A DNA stretch of 64,000 nt from an uncultured Oxalobacteraceae bacterium (GCA_903893945.1 CAITOF010000005.1:1-64000), one strand, 5' to 3'; numbered from the stretch's first letter, positions 53,865-63,930 are shown. Translations and numbers: made by a program. Notes: a model not told the origin generated them from the letters alone.

Positions 53865-55127
53865 TTAATGCTTATGTTCACCAATCAAAGACAGTGAGTC
53901 ATGTTCGCGTTGATTGGCGCGATGTTTTTGCATGACAATGAAGGTCGTGGCTGAAACAAACAGGCCAAATGCGACGATGATAATGTTGATGTGCAAATCG
54001 AACTTGACCATCAGCGCGTACAGGCCGATCATCACCAGAATTGACACGTTTTCATTGAAATTCTGCACGGATATTGAATGGCCTGCGCTCATCAGCACGT
54101 GGCCGCGATGCTGTAGCAACGCATTCATGGGGACAACAAAATAACCGGACAGGGCGCCGATCAGGATCAGAAGCGGATAGGCAAGCCAGACCGAATGAAC
54201 CATCGTCATGGACATGACGACCAAGCCCATCGCAATGCCATAGGGCATGACAGACAGTGACTTTCTGATCGGTACAAAGCGACCCGCCGCCAGCGCGCCA
54301 AAGGCGATGCCGATCGCAGAAACCGCCGGTATCACGGCTGCCTTGTCCAGCGGAAGGTTCAGGGATACTTCAGCCCAATAGATCACCAGGAACTGCAATA
54401 CCGCGCCAGCGCCCCAGAAGAGCGTGGTAATGCTGAGGGTAATCTGACCCAGTTTATCGGTCCATAACATTCTGCAGCAATGCGCAAAATCGGTAATCAA
54501 TTCGATGGGATTGGTTGCCTGTCTGGCGTAGCGAACACCGGTGTCAGGAATATACAGATTGAAAATGGTGGCCGCAATATACATCAGCATGACGACAGAC
54601 AGTGCCGCTTCCAGAGGATTGGTAATAATGCTGCCGTGCAGCGGCGTGTGAAATTGCAGCAGTGCATCTGAAACGTGCGGATTAATCAGGGTGCCACCCA
54701 GACCCGACCCCAAAATTACCGACGCGATGGTGAGGCCCTCGATCCAGCCATTCGCGGCGACCAGCTTTTCAGCGGGCAACAATTCGGTCAGAATGCCGTA
54801 TTTTGCAGGTGAGTAGGCCGCCGCGCCAATACCGACAACGCCATAAGCGATGAGCGGATGAACGTGAACAAACATCAGGACACAGCCCGAAATTTTGATG
54901 ATATTCGTTAAAAACATGACCCGACCTTTGGGCATGCAATCGGCAAATGCACCGACAAACGCTGCCAGGGCAACGTAGGAAATCACGAAGAACGATTTGA
55001 GTAGCGGCGTCATCCAGCCGGGAGCATTAATGGTGGCTAATGCGTAAAATGCAGCTATGAGCAGGGCGTTATCAGCGAGCGAAGAAAAAAACTGCGCTCC
55101 CATAATGGTATAAAAACCACGATTCAT
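53865..55127 (-). CDS. lplT: LplT-like lysophospholipid transporter (MFS)
   Basis: LplT flips lysophospholipids across the inner membrane. The 420-residue protein begins MNRGFYTIMGAQFFSSLADN at ATG 55127; the longer reading upstream is leader. It has 12 hydrophobic helices and the family motifs FADCMPKGRVMFLTNIIKIS, AAYSPAKYGILTELLPAEKL, VAANGWIEGLTIASVILGSG and GALSGYFVVPMNALLQHRGH. In enterics lplT is followed by aas, which is not present here, and in betaproteobacteria it commonly stands beside alr, as here. Confidence 0.9.
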   Translation of the reverse strand: MNRGFYTIMGAQFFSSLADNALLIAAFYALATINAPGWMTPLLKSFFVISYVALAAFVGAFADCMPKGRVMFLTNIIKISGCVLMFVHVHPLIAYGVVGIGAAAYSPAKYGILTELLPAEKLVAANGWIEGLTIASVILGSGLGGTLINPHVSDALLQFHTPLHGSIITNPLEAALSVVMLMYIAATIFNLYIPDTGVRYARQATNPIELITDFAHCCRMLWTDKLGQITLSITTLFWGAGAVLQFLVIYWAEVSLNLPLDKAAVIPAVSAIGIAFGALAAGRFVPIRKSLSVMPYGIAMGLVVMSMTMVHSVWLAYPLLILIGALSGYFVVPMNALLQHRGHVLMSAGHSISVQNFNENVSILVMIGLYALMVKFDLHINIIIVAFGLFVSATTFIVMQKHRANQREHDSLSLIGEHKH

Positions 55128-55363
55128 AAATGGGGTATCTTGATTCCTGAAGGGTGCTTTATACCATGAAAGGCCTGAAATTTGGCGTTGTACAATACCC
55201 AACTTCAAAGATTTGGATAAATTTACTGAAAAAATAATAAAAACCAATTCAAATCCCGGGAATAGTTATTGTTATGAATAGCTTATGGGCAAACTCGGTC
55301 TCTTGGAAGGAGAGAACTCGGGTAAAATAAAGCGTTATTTTCCTCGCCCAGCAATCCGACTCC

Positions 55364-56467
55364 ATGCCACGACCGATTACAGCCACTATCCACCTGTCTG
55401 CTTTAAAGCATAACTACGCGATTGCAAAAAAATTCAGCGGCTCGGCAAAGGTCTGGGCCGTCGTCAAGGCAAATGCCTATGGACACGGCCTGGCGCCGGC
55501 ACTCAGGGCATTTGCAGACGCCGACGGACTGGCGCTGGTGGAGGTGGACGGTGCGGTAAAAATACGCGAGTCGGGCTGGCAAAAACCGTTAATGCTGCTC
55601 GAAGGTTTTTTTCATGCCAGTGATCTTGCGCTGGTGCAGCAGCACCGGATCGACGTGGCAGTGCACTGTCATGAACAGATTGACCTGCTGGAACAGGCGC
55701 ATCTGACGCCCCCTGTCGAAGCGGGGCACAGGATCAATGTTCATCTCAAGGTCAACAGCGGCATGAACCGCCTCGGCTTCAAGCCCGCCGAGATCACCCG
55801 GGCCTACCAGCGACTCGTTGCCATGCAGTCGATTCACGTGGTTGACCTGATGATGCACTTTGCCAATGCGGATGATGAGTTTAATCCGGTATTGCCCGTG
55901 GCAGAACAGATCAGGCGCTTCAACGAGGCGCATCGCCTGCTTGGCAACACGCTGGAAACCAGCCTGGCCAATTCGGCTGCAACGCTGCTGAACCGGGCGG
56001 TTAAAAACGATTGGGTGCGTGCCGGCATCATGTTGTACGGTGGCAGTCCGAGTCGCGCTGCTGCAGCCGATTTTGGCTTGTTGCCGGGTATGACGCTGGC
56101 CAGTGAACTGATTGCCATACAGTCGCTGGAGGCGGGCGAATCGATAGGGTATGGCAGCCGGTTTATTGCCACCCGTGCCATGCGCATCGGCGTGGTGGCC
56201 TGCGGCTACGCCGATGGCTATCCGAGGCACGCCATGGACGGGACGCCGGTGCTGGTCAATGGCGTTCGTACGCGCATGGTGGGACGCGTTTCCATGGATA
56301 TGATCACGGTTGATGTCACCGACATAGCCGATGCAAAAGTGGGATCGGCAGTGACGTTGTGGGGACGGGGCTTGCCGGTTGATGACGTCGCACAGGCTTC
56401 CGATACCATCGGCTACGAGCTGATGTGTGCCATTGCACAACGCGTCCAGATCATTGTTGACGAGTAG
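55364..56467 (+). CDS. alr: Alanine racemase
   Basis: Alanine racemase makes D-alanine for peptidoglycan. The 367-residue PLP enzyme has the cofactor lysine in VWAVVKANAYGHGLAPALRA (about residue 35), NVHLKVNSGMNRLGFKP, MMHFANADD, RAGIMLYGGSPS, the second catalytic tyrosine region ESIGYGSRFIATRAMRIGVV, and VSMDMITVDVT. It is divergent from lplT and precedes radA by 47 bases. No defects. Confidence 0.96.
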   Translation: MPRPITATIHLSALKHNYAIAKKFSGSAKVWAVVKANAYGHGLAPALRAFADADGLALVEVDGAVKIRESGWQKPLMLLEGFFHASDLALVQQHRIDVAVHCHEQIDLLEQAHLTPPVEAGHRINVHLKVNSGMNRLGFKPAEITRAYQRLVAMQSIHVVDLMMHFANADDEFNPVLPVAEQIRRFNEAHRLLGNTLETSLANSAATLLNRAVKNDWVRAGIMLYGGSPSRAAAADFGLLPGMTLASELIAIQSLEAGESIGYGSRFIATRAMRIGVVACGYADGYPRHAMDGTPVLVNGVRTRMVGRVSMDMITVDVTDIADAKVGSAVTLWGRGLPVDDVAQASDTIGYELMCAIAQRVQIIVDE

Positions 56468-56514
56468 GGTGTGGCGACAGGCAACGGATTAAACAGAATG
56501 ACTTTCAGAACGCC

Positions 56515-57888
56515 ATGGCAAAAATAAAAACCAATTACAGTTGTACCGAGTGCGGTGCCATCGCCTACAAATGGGCCGGACAATGCAGTTCCTGTGGACA
56601 ATGGAATACGCTGGTCGAAAGTGTGGTCGAAGCCGCACAGAATCGCTATTCGCAGGCGCCACAGAGTCTGGCACAAACAGCACCTGTGCTGCAACTGTCT
56701 GACATTGATGCGCTGGAAGTGCCGCGCTTCAGTACCGGTATTGACGAGTTTGACCGTGTTCTGGGTGGCGGACTGGTGTCGGGAGGCGTGGTGTTGATTG
56801 GCGGCGACCCCGGCATAGGGAAGTCGACACTGTTATTGCAGGCGCTGGCGGCCATGGCCAGGCAGAAAAGCGTGTTGTACGTCAGTGGCGAAGAGTCGGG
56901 TGCGCAAATTGCGCTGAGAGCAAAACGGCTCGGCGTTGAAGCGTCCGAGCTCAAACTGCAGGCCGAAATCCAGTTGGAGAAAATACTCTCCACCCTGGTG
57001 CAGCATAAGCCCCAGGTCGTTGTCATTGACTCCATACAGACCATGTATTCGGATGCCCTGAGCTCGGCGCCGGGCTCGGTGGCACAGGTACGTGAATGTG
57101 CTGCCCAGCTGACTCGCGCTGCCAAAACCTCCGATATCACGATCATCATGGTCGGGCATGTCACCAAAGAAGGGGCCCTTGCCGGGCCCCGTGTGCTGGA
57201 ACACATAGTCGATACGGTACTTTATTTTGAAGGTGACACTCATTCCAGCTTCCGCCTGGTTCGCGCCATAAAAAATCGCTTTGGTGCCGTCAATGAACTG
57301 GGTGTGTTTGCCATGACCGAGCGTGGCCTGAAAGGCGTATCCAACCCTTCGGCCTTATTTTTGTCCCAGCACGATACGCCGGTGTCAGGTGCCTGTGTGA
57401 TGGTCACCCAGGAAGGTACACGCCCGTTACTGGTTGAAATTCAGGCACTGGTCGATGCCTCCCATGCGCCTAACGCACGACGACTGTCGGTCGGTCTGGA
57501 ACAGAACCGGCTGGCCATGCTGCTGGCCGTACTGCACCGCCATGCCGGTATAGCTGCGTTTGACCAGGATGTATTTATCAATGCGGTGGGCGGCGTGAAA
57601 ATTGTTGAACCCGCCGCCGATCTGGCGGTCCTGATGGCCATCCATTCATCGATGCGCAATCGACCCTTGCCACGCGGCCTGGTGGTCTTTGGCGAAGTGG
57701 GCCTGGCCGGCGAAATTCGCCCGGCGCCACGAGGTCAGGAGCGCTTGCGCGAAGCGGCCAAACTGGGTTTCTCGATTGCCCTGATTCCCAAGGCGAATGC
57801 GCCGAAGCAGCCGATTGAAGGGCTGATGATAGTGGCAGTAGACCGGATCGATCAGGCACTGACCAGACTGCGCGAAATTGAGGAATAG
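56515..57888 (+). CDS. radA: DNA repair protein RadA
   Basis: RadA (Sms) is a RecA-like ATPase that helps branch migration in recombination. The 457-residue protein has the N-terminal zinc motif (CTECGAIAYKWAGQCSSCGQ), Walker A GGDPGIGKSTLLLQ, VVVIDSIQTMYSDALSSAPG (Walker B region), the RadA-specific KNRFG in AIKNRFGAVNELG, and a Lon-protease-like C-terminal domain (ALVDASHAPNARRLSVGLEQ, GLVVFGEVGLAGEIRPAPRG). Full length, same strand as alr. Confidence 0.96.
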   Translation: MAKIKTNYSCTECGAIAYKWAGQCSSCGQWNTLVESVVEAAQNRYSQAPQSLAQTAPVLQLSDIDALEVPRFSTGIDEFDRVLGGGLVSGGVVLIGGDPGIGKSTLLLQALAAMARQKSVLYVSGEESGAQIALRAKRLGVEASELKLQAEIQLEKILSTLVQHKPQVVVIDSIQTMYSDALSSAPGSVAQVRECAAQLTRAAKTSDITIIMVGHVTKEGALAGPRVLEHIVDTVLYFEGDTHSSFRLVRAIKNRFGAVNELGVFAMTERGLKGVSNPSALFLSQHDTPVSGACVMVTQEGTRPLLVEIQALVDASHAPNARRLSVGLEQNRLAMLLAVLHRHAGIAAFDQDVFINAVGGVKIVEPAADLAVLMAIHSSMRNRPLPRGLVVFGEVGLAGEIRPAPRGQERLREAAKLGFSIALIPKANAPKQPIEGLMIVAVDRIDQALTRLREIEE

Positions 57889-57965
57889 GGATCCCGGCCA
57901 TGCGTTGCCCGGTTGCAGGGCGTGCCGTACAGGTCTCGTGCTGATAGTTAATTGAAGGATACAAC

Positions 57966-58733
57966 ATGCCCATTTTTGGTGTCGGACTGCATATTATTGT
58001 TGCGTTATTTTTTGCCGTGCACGCGATCCGTTCAGGCCGTGAGTTGTACTGGCTGCTGATCCTGTTCATGTTTCCGCTGCTGGGCAGTGTCGTGTATTTC
58101 TTTGCAATTTTTCTGCCCGAGTTCAAATCCACCTACCGGGTGCAGAAAAACTTCAATAAAGTCGCGCATGTTGCCATTAATAGTCTGGATCCGGGGCGTG
58201 AATTGCGCGCAGCCAAGGCGGCCTTTGATTTCACACCAACAGCGCAGAATCAATGGCGTTACGCTGACGCGTTATTAGCCGCCGACAGGGTGGGCGAGGC
58301 GGTGCAGCAGTTTGAACTGTGTCTGCAAGGCCCTTTTGCCAATGATCTGGAAATTCAGTTTGCCGCTGCCCGTGCACAACTGCGTTTTAACCAGCCGGAA
58401 AAAGCGCTGCAGTTATTGGAGGCAATCAGAACTGCAAACCACAGTTTTCGTGCCGAAGCGGTGACCCTGCTGCTGGCGCAGATTTATGCCGGACAGGGAA
58501 AAATCCAGGACGCCAAACTTGAATTTGAACATGCTGTTGACCGTTTTGGCAGCGTCGAGGCGCGTGCCGAATATGCGATATGGGCGGCACAGCAGGGTGA
58601 TATGGAGACAGCCCATCATTTGTTTAATGAATTAGAGCAATTAAAAAAACACTGGAATAAGACGTCGTACAACCAATATATCCCGTTGATGAATCGCCTC
58701 GAATCGATGTTGGGGCGCACGGTCAAACAGTAA
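57966..58733 (+). CDS. Membrane-anchored TPR protein
   Basis: The 255-residue protein has two N-terminal hydrophobic helices (HIIVALFFAVHAIRSG, WLLILFMFPLLGSVVYFFAI) resembling a phospholipase-D-nuclease N-terminal domain, followed by a cytoplasmic or periplasmic helical region with four to five TPR-like repeats (YADALLAADRVGEAVQQFEL, AAARAQLRFNQPEKALQLLE, LLLAQIYAGQGKIQDAKLEF). Function is unknown; such proteins sit after radA in many betaproteobacteria. The gap to btuB holds the cobalamin riboswitch. Confidence 0.8.
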   Translation: MPIFGVGLHIIVALFFAVHAIRSGRELYWLLILFMFPLLGSVVYFFAIFLPEFKSTYRVQKNFNKVAHVAINSLDPGRELRAAKAAFDFTPTAQNQWRYADALLAADRVGEAVQQFELCLQGPFANDLEIQFAAARAQLRFNQPEKALQLLEAIRTANHSFRAEAVTLLLAQIYAGQGKIQDAKLEFEHAVDRFGSVEARAEYAIWAAQQGDMETAHHLFNELEQLKKHWNKTSYNQYIPLMNRLESMLGRTVKQ

Positions 58734-58836
58734 AACAACTAATCCGGGCAACGACGTCCCCGGAACTGCCAATTTATTGACTGAAATCAATGCGCCTGGT
58801 TGCCCACATTGCTGAAAAACACTAAAATGACTCAGT

Positions 58837-59040
58837 TTTGGTGCTCGTAGCTATGTTCGTAGCTACAGTTAAACGGGAAACATTCTGCCTGCATGAAACA
58901 GGTGGTGTATGTGCTGCCCCCGCAACGGTCACAAAGGTCGCTGGTGAATCACCGGCGACAGGCTCACTAATAGTGCCACTGTGTTGATGACATGGGAAGG
59001 TAAGTGAGTTTGCTTTGTCAGCCCGGATACCGGCCAAGAT
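58837..59040 (+). promoter_or_regulatory. Cobalamin riboswitch
   Basis: The 401-base gap 58734-59134 contains all main blocks of the AdoCbl riboswitch in order: TTGGTGCTCG (58838-58847), GTTAAACGGGAA (about 58869-58880), the B12 box region GCTGCCCCCGCAACGGTCAC (from about 58913), GCCACTGTG...GATGACATGGGAAGG (to about 59001), and GCCCGGATACCGGCC (about 59022-59036). The transport genes btuBCDF follow. It should switch off btuB expression when B12 is plentiful. A GC-rich region between 59050 and 59100 (GCCGG...CCGGC) may form the expression platform. Confidence 0.93.
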
Positions 59041-59134
59041 AGGTGATGCGTTGCCGGCTTGCATGGCGCGTATTGTTGAAACCGGCTTACGGGACGTTGG
59101 CGGGTTACCCTTTTTCTTCCAGAATTGAACTTAC

Positions 59135-61108
59135 ATGATGTTCTCGTTTAAATTTCGCAACAGCCTGTGTGCGCCTGCACATCTATGGGCTTTGATGGTG
59201 TCATTGTCATGTCTTGATGTCCATTCACAAACCACCACAATGACGGATAATCCGACGGCAGATCCGGTGGTCGTTATTGGCTCGCGCTTCCCAAATGCGC
59301 CTGACCTGTCGCCGATAGGAGCCAGCATTATCACCGCGACTGAGATTCGAAATGCCTGTGTTGACAATGTCAATGAAGCGATCCGGAAACTCGGTGGGGT
59401 TTACGGTCGCCAGAATCTGTACGGCACCCAGGACTATGATCTGGACATGAACGGATTTGGCGCTGACAGCTATAATAATCTGGTGATACTCGTGGATGGA
59501 GTACGCATATCCGAAAATGAACAGAATGTCGCTGTACTCAGTTCGATTCCGATAGAATCCGTGGCACGCATTGAAATCATGCATGGTGGCAGCAGCGTGC
59601 TGTACGGCGATGGTGCCACGGGCGGCGTCATCCAGATCATTACCCGACAACTGGGATCCACGCCGCTCATGGGGACGATGGTTGCCGAGCTCGGTCAGTT
59701 TCAGGATCATGCAGGCAGCGCCTATTTGACAAAAGGATGGGACGACTTTAATGCCAGCCTCAATGTCAGTGAACAGAAGTCGGATAATTACCGTGCCAAC
59801 AATGATGTCACGCAAAAAAACGCCAGCGGTGCGCTGACCTGGTTTTCGTCCGGAACCCGTGCAGGCATCCGGTTTGATATTGCCCACCAGGACGCGCAGT
59901 TTCCGGGCGCACTGAATACGATGGCGCAGTTTGTGGAGGATCCACGCCAGACGCTGCACGCTGGCGATAACGGCACATTGAATATTGACCGCTACACGGG
60001 ATTCTTTGAAAAAACAATGGACGACTGGCAGTTTGCCTCCGAATTATCGACCCGCGAACGGGTGTCCGACTCGGTATTCAGTCAGACCCCGGCGACCTAT
60101 AGCGGTCGCCAGACCGAATTTACGCCGCGTGTGCGAAACCTGATCACCATCGGCGCTATCCAGAATGAACTGGTGCTGGGACTTGATTTCATGAATTGGA
60201 ACCGGCAAACCACCAGCAGCTACTCGCTGGCTTACGCTACCCAGCAATCACACGCCATTTATGTCAGGGATGAACTGAAAAGTGGTGCGGCCCGCATTGC
60301 CCTCGGGGTGCGACGTGAACTGTTCGACCGGTCGGCGTACGACCCGCTGGCCTATCCGGTCCAGAATTATCAGGCCGGGCAGGGCGTGAATGCGTGGGAG
60401 CTTCAGGGAAGTTATGCCTTCGTTCCGGACGTGGACGTATTTGCCAAGCTTGGACAAAGCTATCGGGTTGCCAATGTGGATGACAATGCGCTGACCCTGG
60501 TACCCAACACACCGCTGTTGCCGCAACTGTCCCATGACTTGGAATTGGGCGCCACGCTGGGGAATAACAACCGGCAGTTGACGGCGCGGTTCTTTCAGCA
60601 TGATATTACCAATGAAATCTATTTCGACCCCCTGATCGGCCCCTACGGTGTAAATACCAATCTGGATCCGACCCGACGCCAGGGTATTGCACTGGAGGCG
60701 ATCTATCGCCTGTCGTCACAATTCAGACTGACCGCACAGGCTCAGCATGTGAATGCGGTATTTACCGGCGGTGTGAATGACGGCAAAGAGCTGGTGCTGG
60801 TACCGGCAAACACCCTCGCGGCGCACCTGAACTGGCTGTCTGGCAATGGACAGAATGCCTACGTGGGCGCGCAATGGGTGGATACGCAACGTTATGGTGG
60901 CGATTTTACCAATACCTGTTCGCAGTTGATTCCGGCACATGCCAGCCTCGATGCACGCTATGCACATGCAATCGGCGCGTGGGAGTGGGCCCTGACAGGT
61001 AATAACCTGACAAACAGGCAGTATTTTACGAATGCGTTTGAGTGTATGGGGGGTATTTACCCGGATGACGGACGCCAGATGAAAATGACCTTGCGTTACA
61101 GTTTTTAG
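59135..61108 (+). CDS. btuB: TonB-dependent vitamin B12 receptor BtuB-like
   Basis: The outer-membrane receptor binds cobalamins and moves them with TonB energy. The 657-residue protein has a signal peptide (ending about HSQTTTM), a TonB box near DPVVVIGSRF, the plug domain (SPIGASIITATEIRNACVDN, NLVILVDGVRISENEQN, IPIESVARIEIMHGGSSVLY, GDGATGGVIQIITR) and a 22-strand barrel ending in the aromatic MKMTLRYSF. Identity is supported by the riboswitch upstream and btuCDF downstream. Overall type is BtuB over siderophore receptors because of this context. Confidence 0.9.
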   Translation: MMFSFKFRNSLCAPAHLWALMVSLSCLDVHSQTTTMTDNPTADPVVVIGSRFPNAPDLSPIGASIITATEIRNACVDNVNEAIRKLGGVYGRQNLYGTQDYDLDMNGFGADSYNNLVILVDGVRISENEQNVAVLSSIPIESVARIEIMHGGSSVLYGDGATGGVIQIITRQLGSTPLMGTMVAELGQFQDHAGSAYLTKGWDDFNASLNVSEQKSDNYRANNDVTQKNASGALTWFSSGTRAGIRFDIAHQDAQFPGALNTMAQFVEDPRQTLHAGDNGTLNIDRYTGFFEKTMDDWQFASELSTRERVSDSVFSQTPATYSGRQTEFTPRVRNLITIGAIQNELVLGLDFMNWNRQTTSSYSLAYATQQSHAIYVRDELKSGAARIALGVRRELFDRSAYDPLAYPVQNYQAGQGVNAWELQGSYAFVPDVDVFAKLGQSYRVANVDDNALTLVPNTPLLPQLSHDLELGATLGNNNRQLTARFFQHDITNEIYFDPLIGPYGVNTNLDPTRRQGIALEAIYRLSSQFRLTAQAQHVNAVFTGGVNDGKELVLVPANTLAAHLNWLSGNGQNAYVGAQWVDTQRYGGDFTNTCSQLIPAHASLDARYAHAIGAWEWALTGNNLTNRQYFTNAFECMGGIYPDDGRQMKMTLRYSF

Positions 61109-61150
61109 CGCAAGCTGATTTCTTTGAACGACAGACGTGTGAACCTCGTG

Positions 61151-62191
61151 ATGCGAACATCAAACCTTTCAGGGCGACAAACCCTTTGCGTACTGGCAGC
61201 GCTTTGCATCGTGTCGTTCCTGGTTATCGTGTTTTCCTGCTGCATCGGATCCATGACCCTGTCCATCGACGACCTGTTGCATGCGTTCCTCGAATTGAGC
61301 CGCGATTCGGTTTCGCAACTGGGAACGACCCTGGTCGAGTTACGTCTGCATCGAGCGTTGTCTGCCTTTGTGACCGGCGGCACGCTGGCCCTGGCCGGTG
61401 TGTTAATGCAGGCCCTGCTGAGGAATCCTCTGGCTGACCCGTATGTGCTCGGCATATCGGGTGGCGCAGCGGTCGGGGCATTAAGCGCGATGGTCCTGTT
61501 CGGACTGATGTGGACCGTCGATCTGGCTGCCTTCGGCGGTGCCATGCTGGTGGCCGGCTTGCTGTTTTTTCTGGCTTACAAGGATTTCAAGGGAAGTGGC
61601 AGCACAGAGGGCAGTGCGACCACGCTCCTGCTCACCGGGGTCATTACCGGTTCGGGCTGCATGTCGCTGGTTACGCTGCTGCTGTCGATTTCCCCGGACG
61701 GCCGGATGCGTACCATGATGTTCTGGATGATAGGCGATTTATCAGGCACCGATCTCCGTGGGTATCCCTGGGTCATCCTGGTGGCCAGCCTGGTCTATGT
61801 GTGCCGCCATGCCCGTGCCATCAATGTGTCGGCAATGTACGCAGACAGCGCGAGCACCCTTGGAATCTCGATCGGCCGGCTCCGGCAAGGCCTGTTCTTC
61901 TGTGCGGCGCTGCTCACCGCGAGCGCGGTCAGCAGCGCCGGCAGCATCGGCTTTGTCGGATTAATCATGCCGCATGCCTGCCGCTTTGCGTTCGGACCTG
62001 ATCATCGTCTGCTATTGCCTGCATCGTGTCTTGCCGGCGGAAGTTTTCTGGTGCTGGCGGATACCCTGGCACGCACCGTGATAGCACCGCTGCAATTGCC
62101 TGTCGGCGTGATTACCGCGCTGATAGGCGTACCGATCTTCCTGTTGCAGCTCCATCAGCATCGTCAACACACGGTCCGCCATGTCCGATAG
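61151..62191 (+). CDS. btuC: Vitamin B12 ABC transporter permease BtuC
   Basis: BtuC is the FecCD-type inner-membrane permease. The roughly 346-residue protein (ATG 61151 chosen; a TTG at 61124 would add nine residues) has ELRLHRALSAFVTGGTLALA, GVLMQALLRNPLADPYVLGI, SGGAAVGALSAMV and FVGLIMPHACRFAFGPDHRL, the coupling-helix region, with about ten membrane helices. It starts 42 bases after btuB and overlaps btuD by 11 bases. Confidence 0.92.
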   Translation: MRTSNLSGRQTLCVLAALCIVSFLVIVFSCCIGSMTLSIDDLLHAFLELSRDSVSQLGTTLVELRLHRALSAFVTGGTLALAGVLMQALLRNPLADPYVLGISGGAAVGALSAMVLFGLMWTVDLAAFGGAMLVAGLLFFLAYKDFKGSGSTEGSATTLLLTGVITGSGCMSLVTLLLSISPDGRMRTMMFWMIGDLSGTDLRGYPWVILVASLVYVCRHARAINVSAMYADSASTLGISIGRLRQGLFFCAALLTASAVSSAGSIGFVGLIMPHACRFAFGPDHRLLLPASCLAGGSFLVLADTLARTVIAPLQLPVGVITALIGVPIFLLQLHQHRQHTVRHVR

Positions 62192-62990
62192 CCCAATCCA
62201 GCTGGACACCACCCACCTTACCCTCGCGGTGGGTTCACGCATACTGGTCAATGATCTGAACTGGCAGGTCACTGCCGCACAATACTGGACCATTATTGGT
62301 CGAAACGGCGCCGGCAAAACCACCTTGCTGAGGTGTCTGGCGGGCCTCCAGGAAGCCAGTGCCGGCGAGATCCACATCAACGGCCAGTCGCTGAGCGGAT
62401 GGACACACGGATCCCTGCTGACATTGGCGCGACTGCGCTCGTATCTCCCCCAGGGGCGTAACGATTCGTTTGCTTACCGGGTCCTCGATACGGTGCTCGC
62501 TGCGCGTCATCCTTATCATGATGGAACGTACTGGGAAAGTGCCGAGGATATCCGCCTGGCGCAGGCCGCGTTAGCCGAACTGGATGTGGCCGACCTTGCC
62601 GCGCGCGACATCCGCAGTCTTTCGGGCGGTGAGCGGCAGCGTGTCGCAATTGCCGCATTAATTGCCCAGGACGCCCGGTTCATGCTGCTGGATGAGCCCA
62701 CCAATTCACTCGATCTGTCCCATCAGGTCAGCGTCATGAATTTATTTTCCAGGCACTGCAGGCAGCTTAAAAAAACCGTCTTGATGGTCAGCCACGACCT
62801 TAACCTGTCCTATGCCAGCGCCACCCACGCCTTGTTGTTAATGCCGGACGGCAGCTGGCAAGCCGGAACGGCCGCCGAGATGATGACGACTGACCGACTG
62901 AGCCAGTGCCTGCAGCATCCGATTGAAATGGTCATGCATGGCAATCAGCGGCTTTTTCTGCCCATGCACACGACCCGGGAGCGGAGTTGA
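62181..62990 (+). CDS. btuD: Vitamin B12 ABC transporter ATP-binding protein BtuD
   Basis: BtuD drives cobalamin import. The 269-residue protein has Walker A TIIGRNGAGKTTLLRCLAG, the Q-loop region LRSYLPQGRN, signature RSLSGGERQRVAIAALIAQD, Walker B FMLLDEPTNSLDLSHQV and switch histidine LMVSHDLNLSYA. All motifs are intact. The start lies inside the btuC end and the stop is one base before btuF's start, so btuCDF is translationally coupled. Confidence 0.94.
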   Translation: MSDSPIQLDTTHLTLAVGSRILVNDLNWQVTAAQYWTIIGRNGAGKTTLLRCLAGLQEASAGEIHINGQSLSGWTHGSLLTLARLRSYLPQGRNDSFAYRVLDTVLAARHPYHDGTYWESAEDIRLAQAALAELDVADLAARDIRSLSGGERQRVAIAALIAQDARFMLLDEPTNSLDLSHQVSVMNLFSRHCRQLKKTVLMVSHDLNLSYASATHALLLMPDGSWQAGTAAEMMTTDRLSQCLQHPIEMVMHGNQRLFLPMHTTRERS

Positions 62991-62991
62991 C

Positions 62992-63873
62992 ATGACGACG
63001 ATAAGAATTATCCTGATTGCCTGCTGTCTTTGGGCTACCCAGGCGAGTGCGGGGGTGCTGGTCAGGGATGCGGAAGGCAATGAGCTGGCATTGAACCAGC
63101 CGGCACAACGCATCATTTCGCTGGCACCGAACATCACGGAGTTACTGTTTGCCGCGGGCGGTGCCCATCATGTCGTCGGCGTGATGCAATTCAGTGATTT
63201 TCCCGAGGCGGCCAAAAAGATCGCAGTCATTGGTGACAGTCACGAACTGGACATGGAACGCATACTTGCGCTGCATCCGGATTTACTGGTGGTCTGGCGC
63301 GGGGGAGGTTCCGGAAAACAGATCAGTCAATTGCAGAAATTGCATATTCCGGTTTTTTACATTGACCTGCGCAAAATGGATGATATTCCGCGCACCGTCA
63401 TGTTGTTGGGGCAACTGATGGGAACCGAATCACAGGCAAATGCCACTGCCGCCGGATTGCAACAGCAACTGACACTGCTATCCGGGACGTACGCCCACAG
63501 GACCCCGGTGCGGATTTTTTATCAGGTGTGGGACAAACCGTTGTTTACCTTAAACGGTCAGCACATAGTCAGTGACGCGATCCGGCTTTGCGGGGGTGTC
63601 AATATCTTTGCCGGACTGGCAAACCTGTCACCGAATGTTGACATTGAAGCCGTGTTACAGGAAGACCCTGACGCGATTGTCGGTACGACGGAAAGCAATC
63701 CCGCCGATGGCGGAGTGACGATGTGGAACCGCTACCCGGCCCTGCGCGCCGTCAGGCACGGGCATATTGTGACGATCGATGGAAATCTGATGAATCGGGC
63801 GGGTCCGCGAATGATTGCGGGCACGGCGGCACTGTGTGAAAAACTGGACAGCGTGCGCAAGAAGACGCCCTGA
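62992..63873 (+). CDS. btuF: Vitamin B12 periplasmic binding protein BtuF
   Basis: BtuF delivers cobalamin to BtuCD. I choose ATG 62992 (GCGGAG upstream) over the longer frame from 62923, which lies inside btuD. The 293-residue protein has a signal peptide (IILIACCLWATQASA) and the cluster-9 fold: QRIISLAPNITELLFAAGGA, HHVVGVMQFSDFPEAAKKIA, LALHPDLLVVWRGGGS, IFAGLANLSPNVDIEAVLQE and PDAIVGTTESNP. It is the last gene before an intrinsic terminator at 63931. Confidence 0.92.
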   Translation: MTTIRIILIACCLWATQASAGVLVRDAEGNELALNQPAQRIISLAPNITELLFAAGGAHHVVGVMQFSDFPEAAKKIAVIGDSHELDMERILALHPDLLVVWRGGGSGKQISQLQKLHIPVFYIDLRKMDDIPRTVMLLGQLMGTESQANATAAGLQQQLTLLSGTYAHRTPVRIFYQVWDKPLFTLNGQHIVSDAIRLCGGVNIFAGLANLSPNVDIEAVLQEDPDAIVGTTESNPADGGVTMWNRYPALRAVRHGHIVTIDGNLMNRAGPRMIAGTAALCEKLDSVRKKTP

Positions 63874-63930
63874 CCGCCAGATTGTTATCGGATAGACTGG
63901 TGATAATATAAAAATGGAACCGCCAGGTAC

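Noticed and set aside
55589-56440. Long 283-codon minus-strand frame opposite alr
   Set aside because: Antisense shadow of a clearly recognisable alanine racemase; its protein is His/Arg-rich with no family resemblance.
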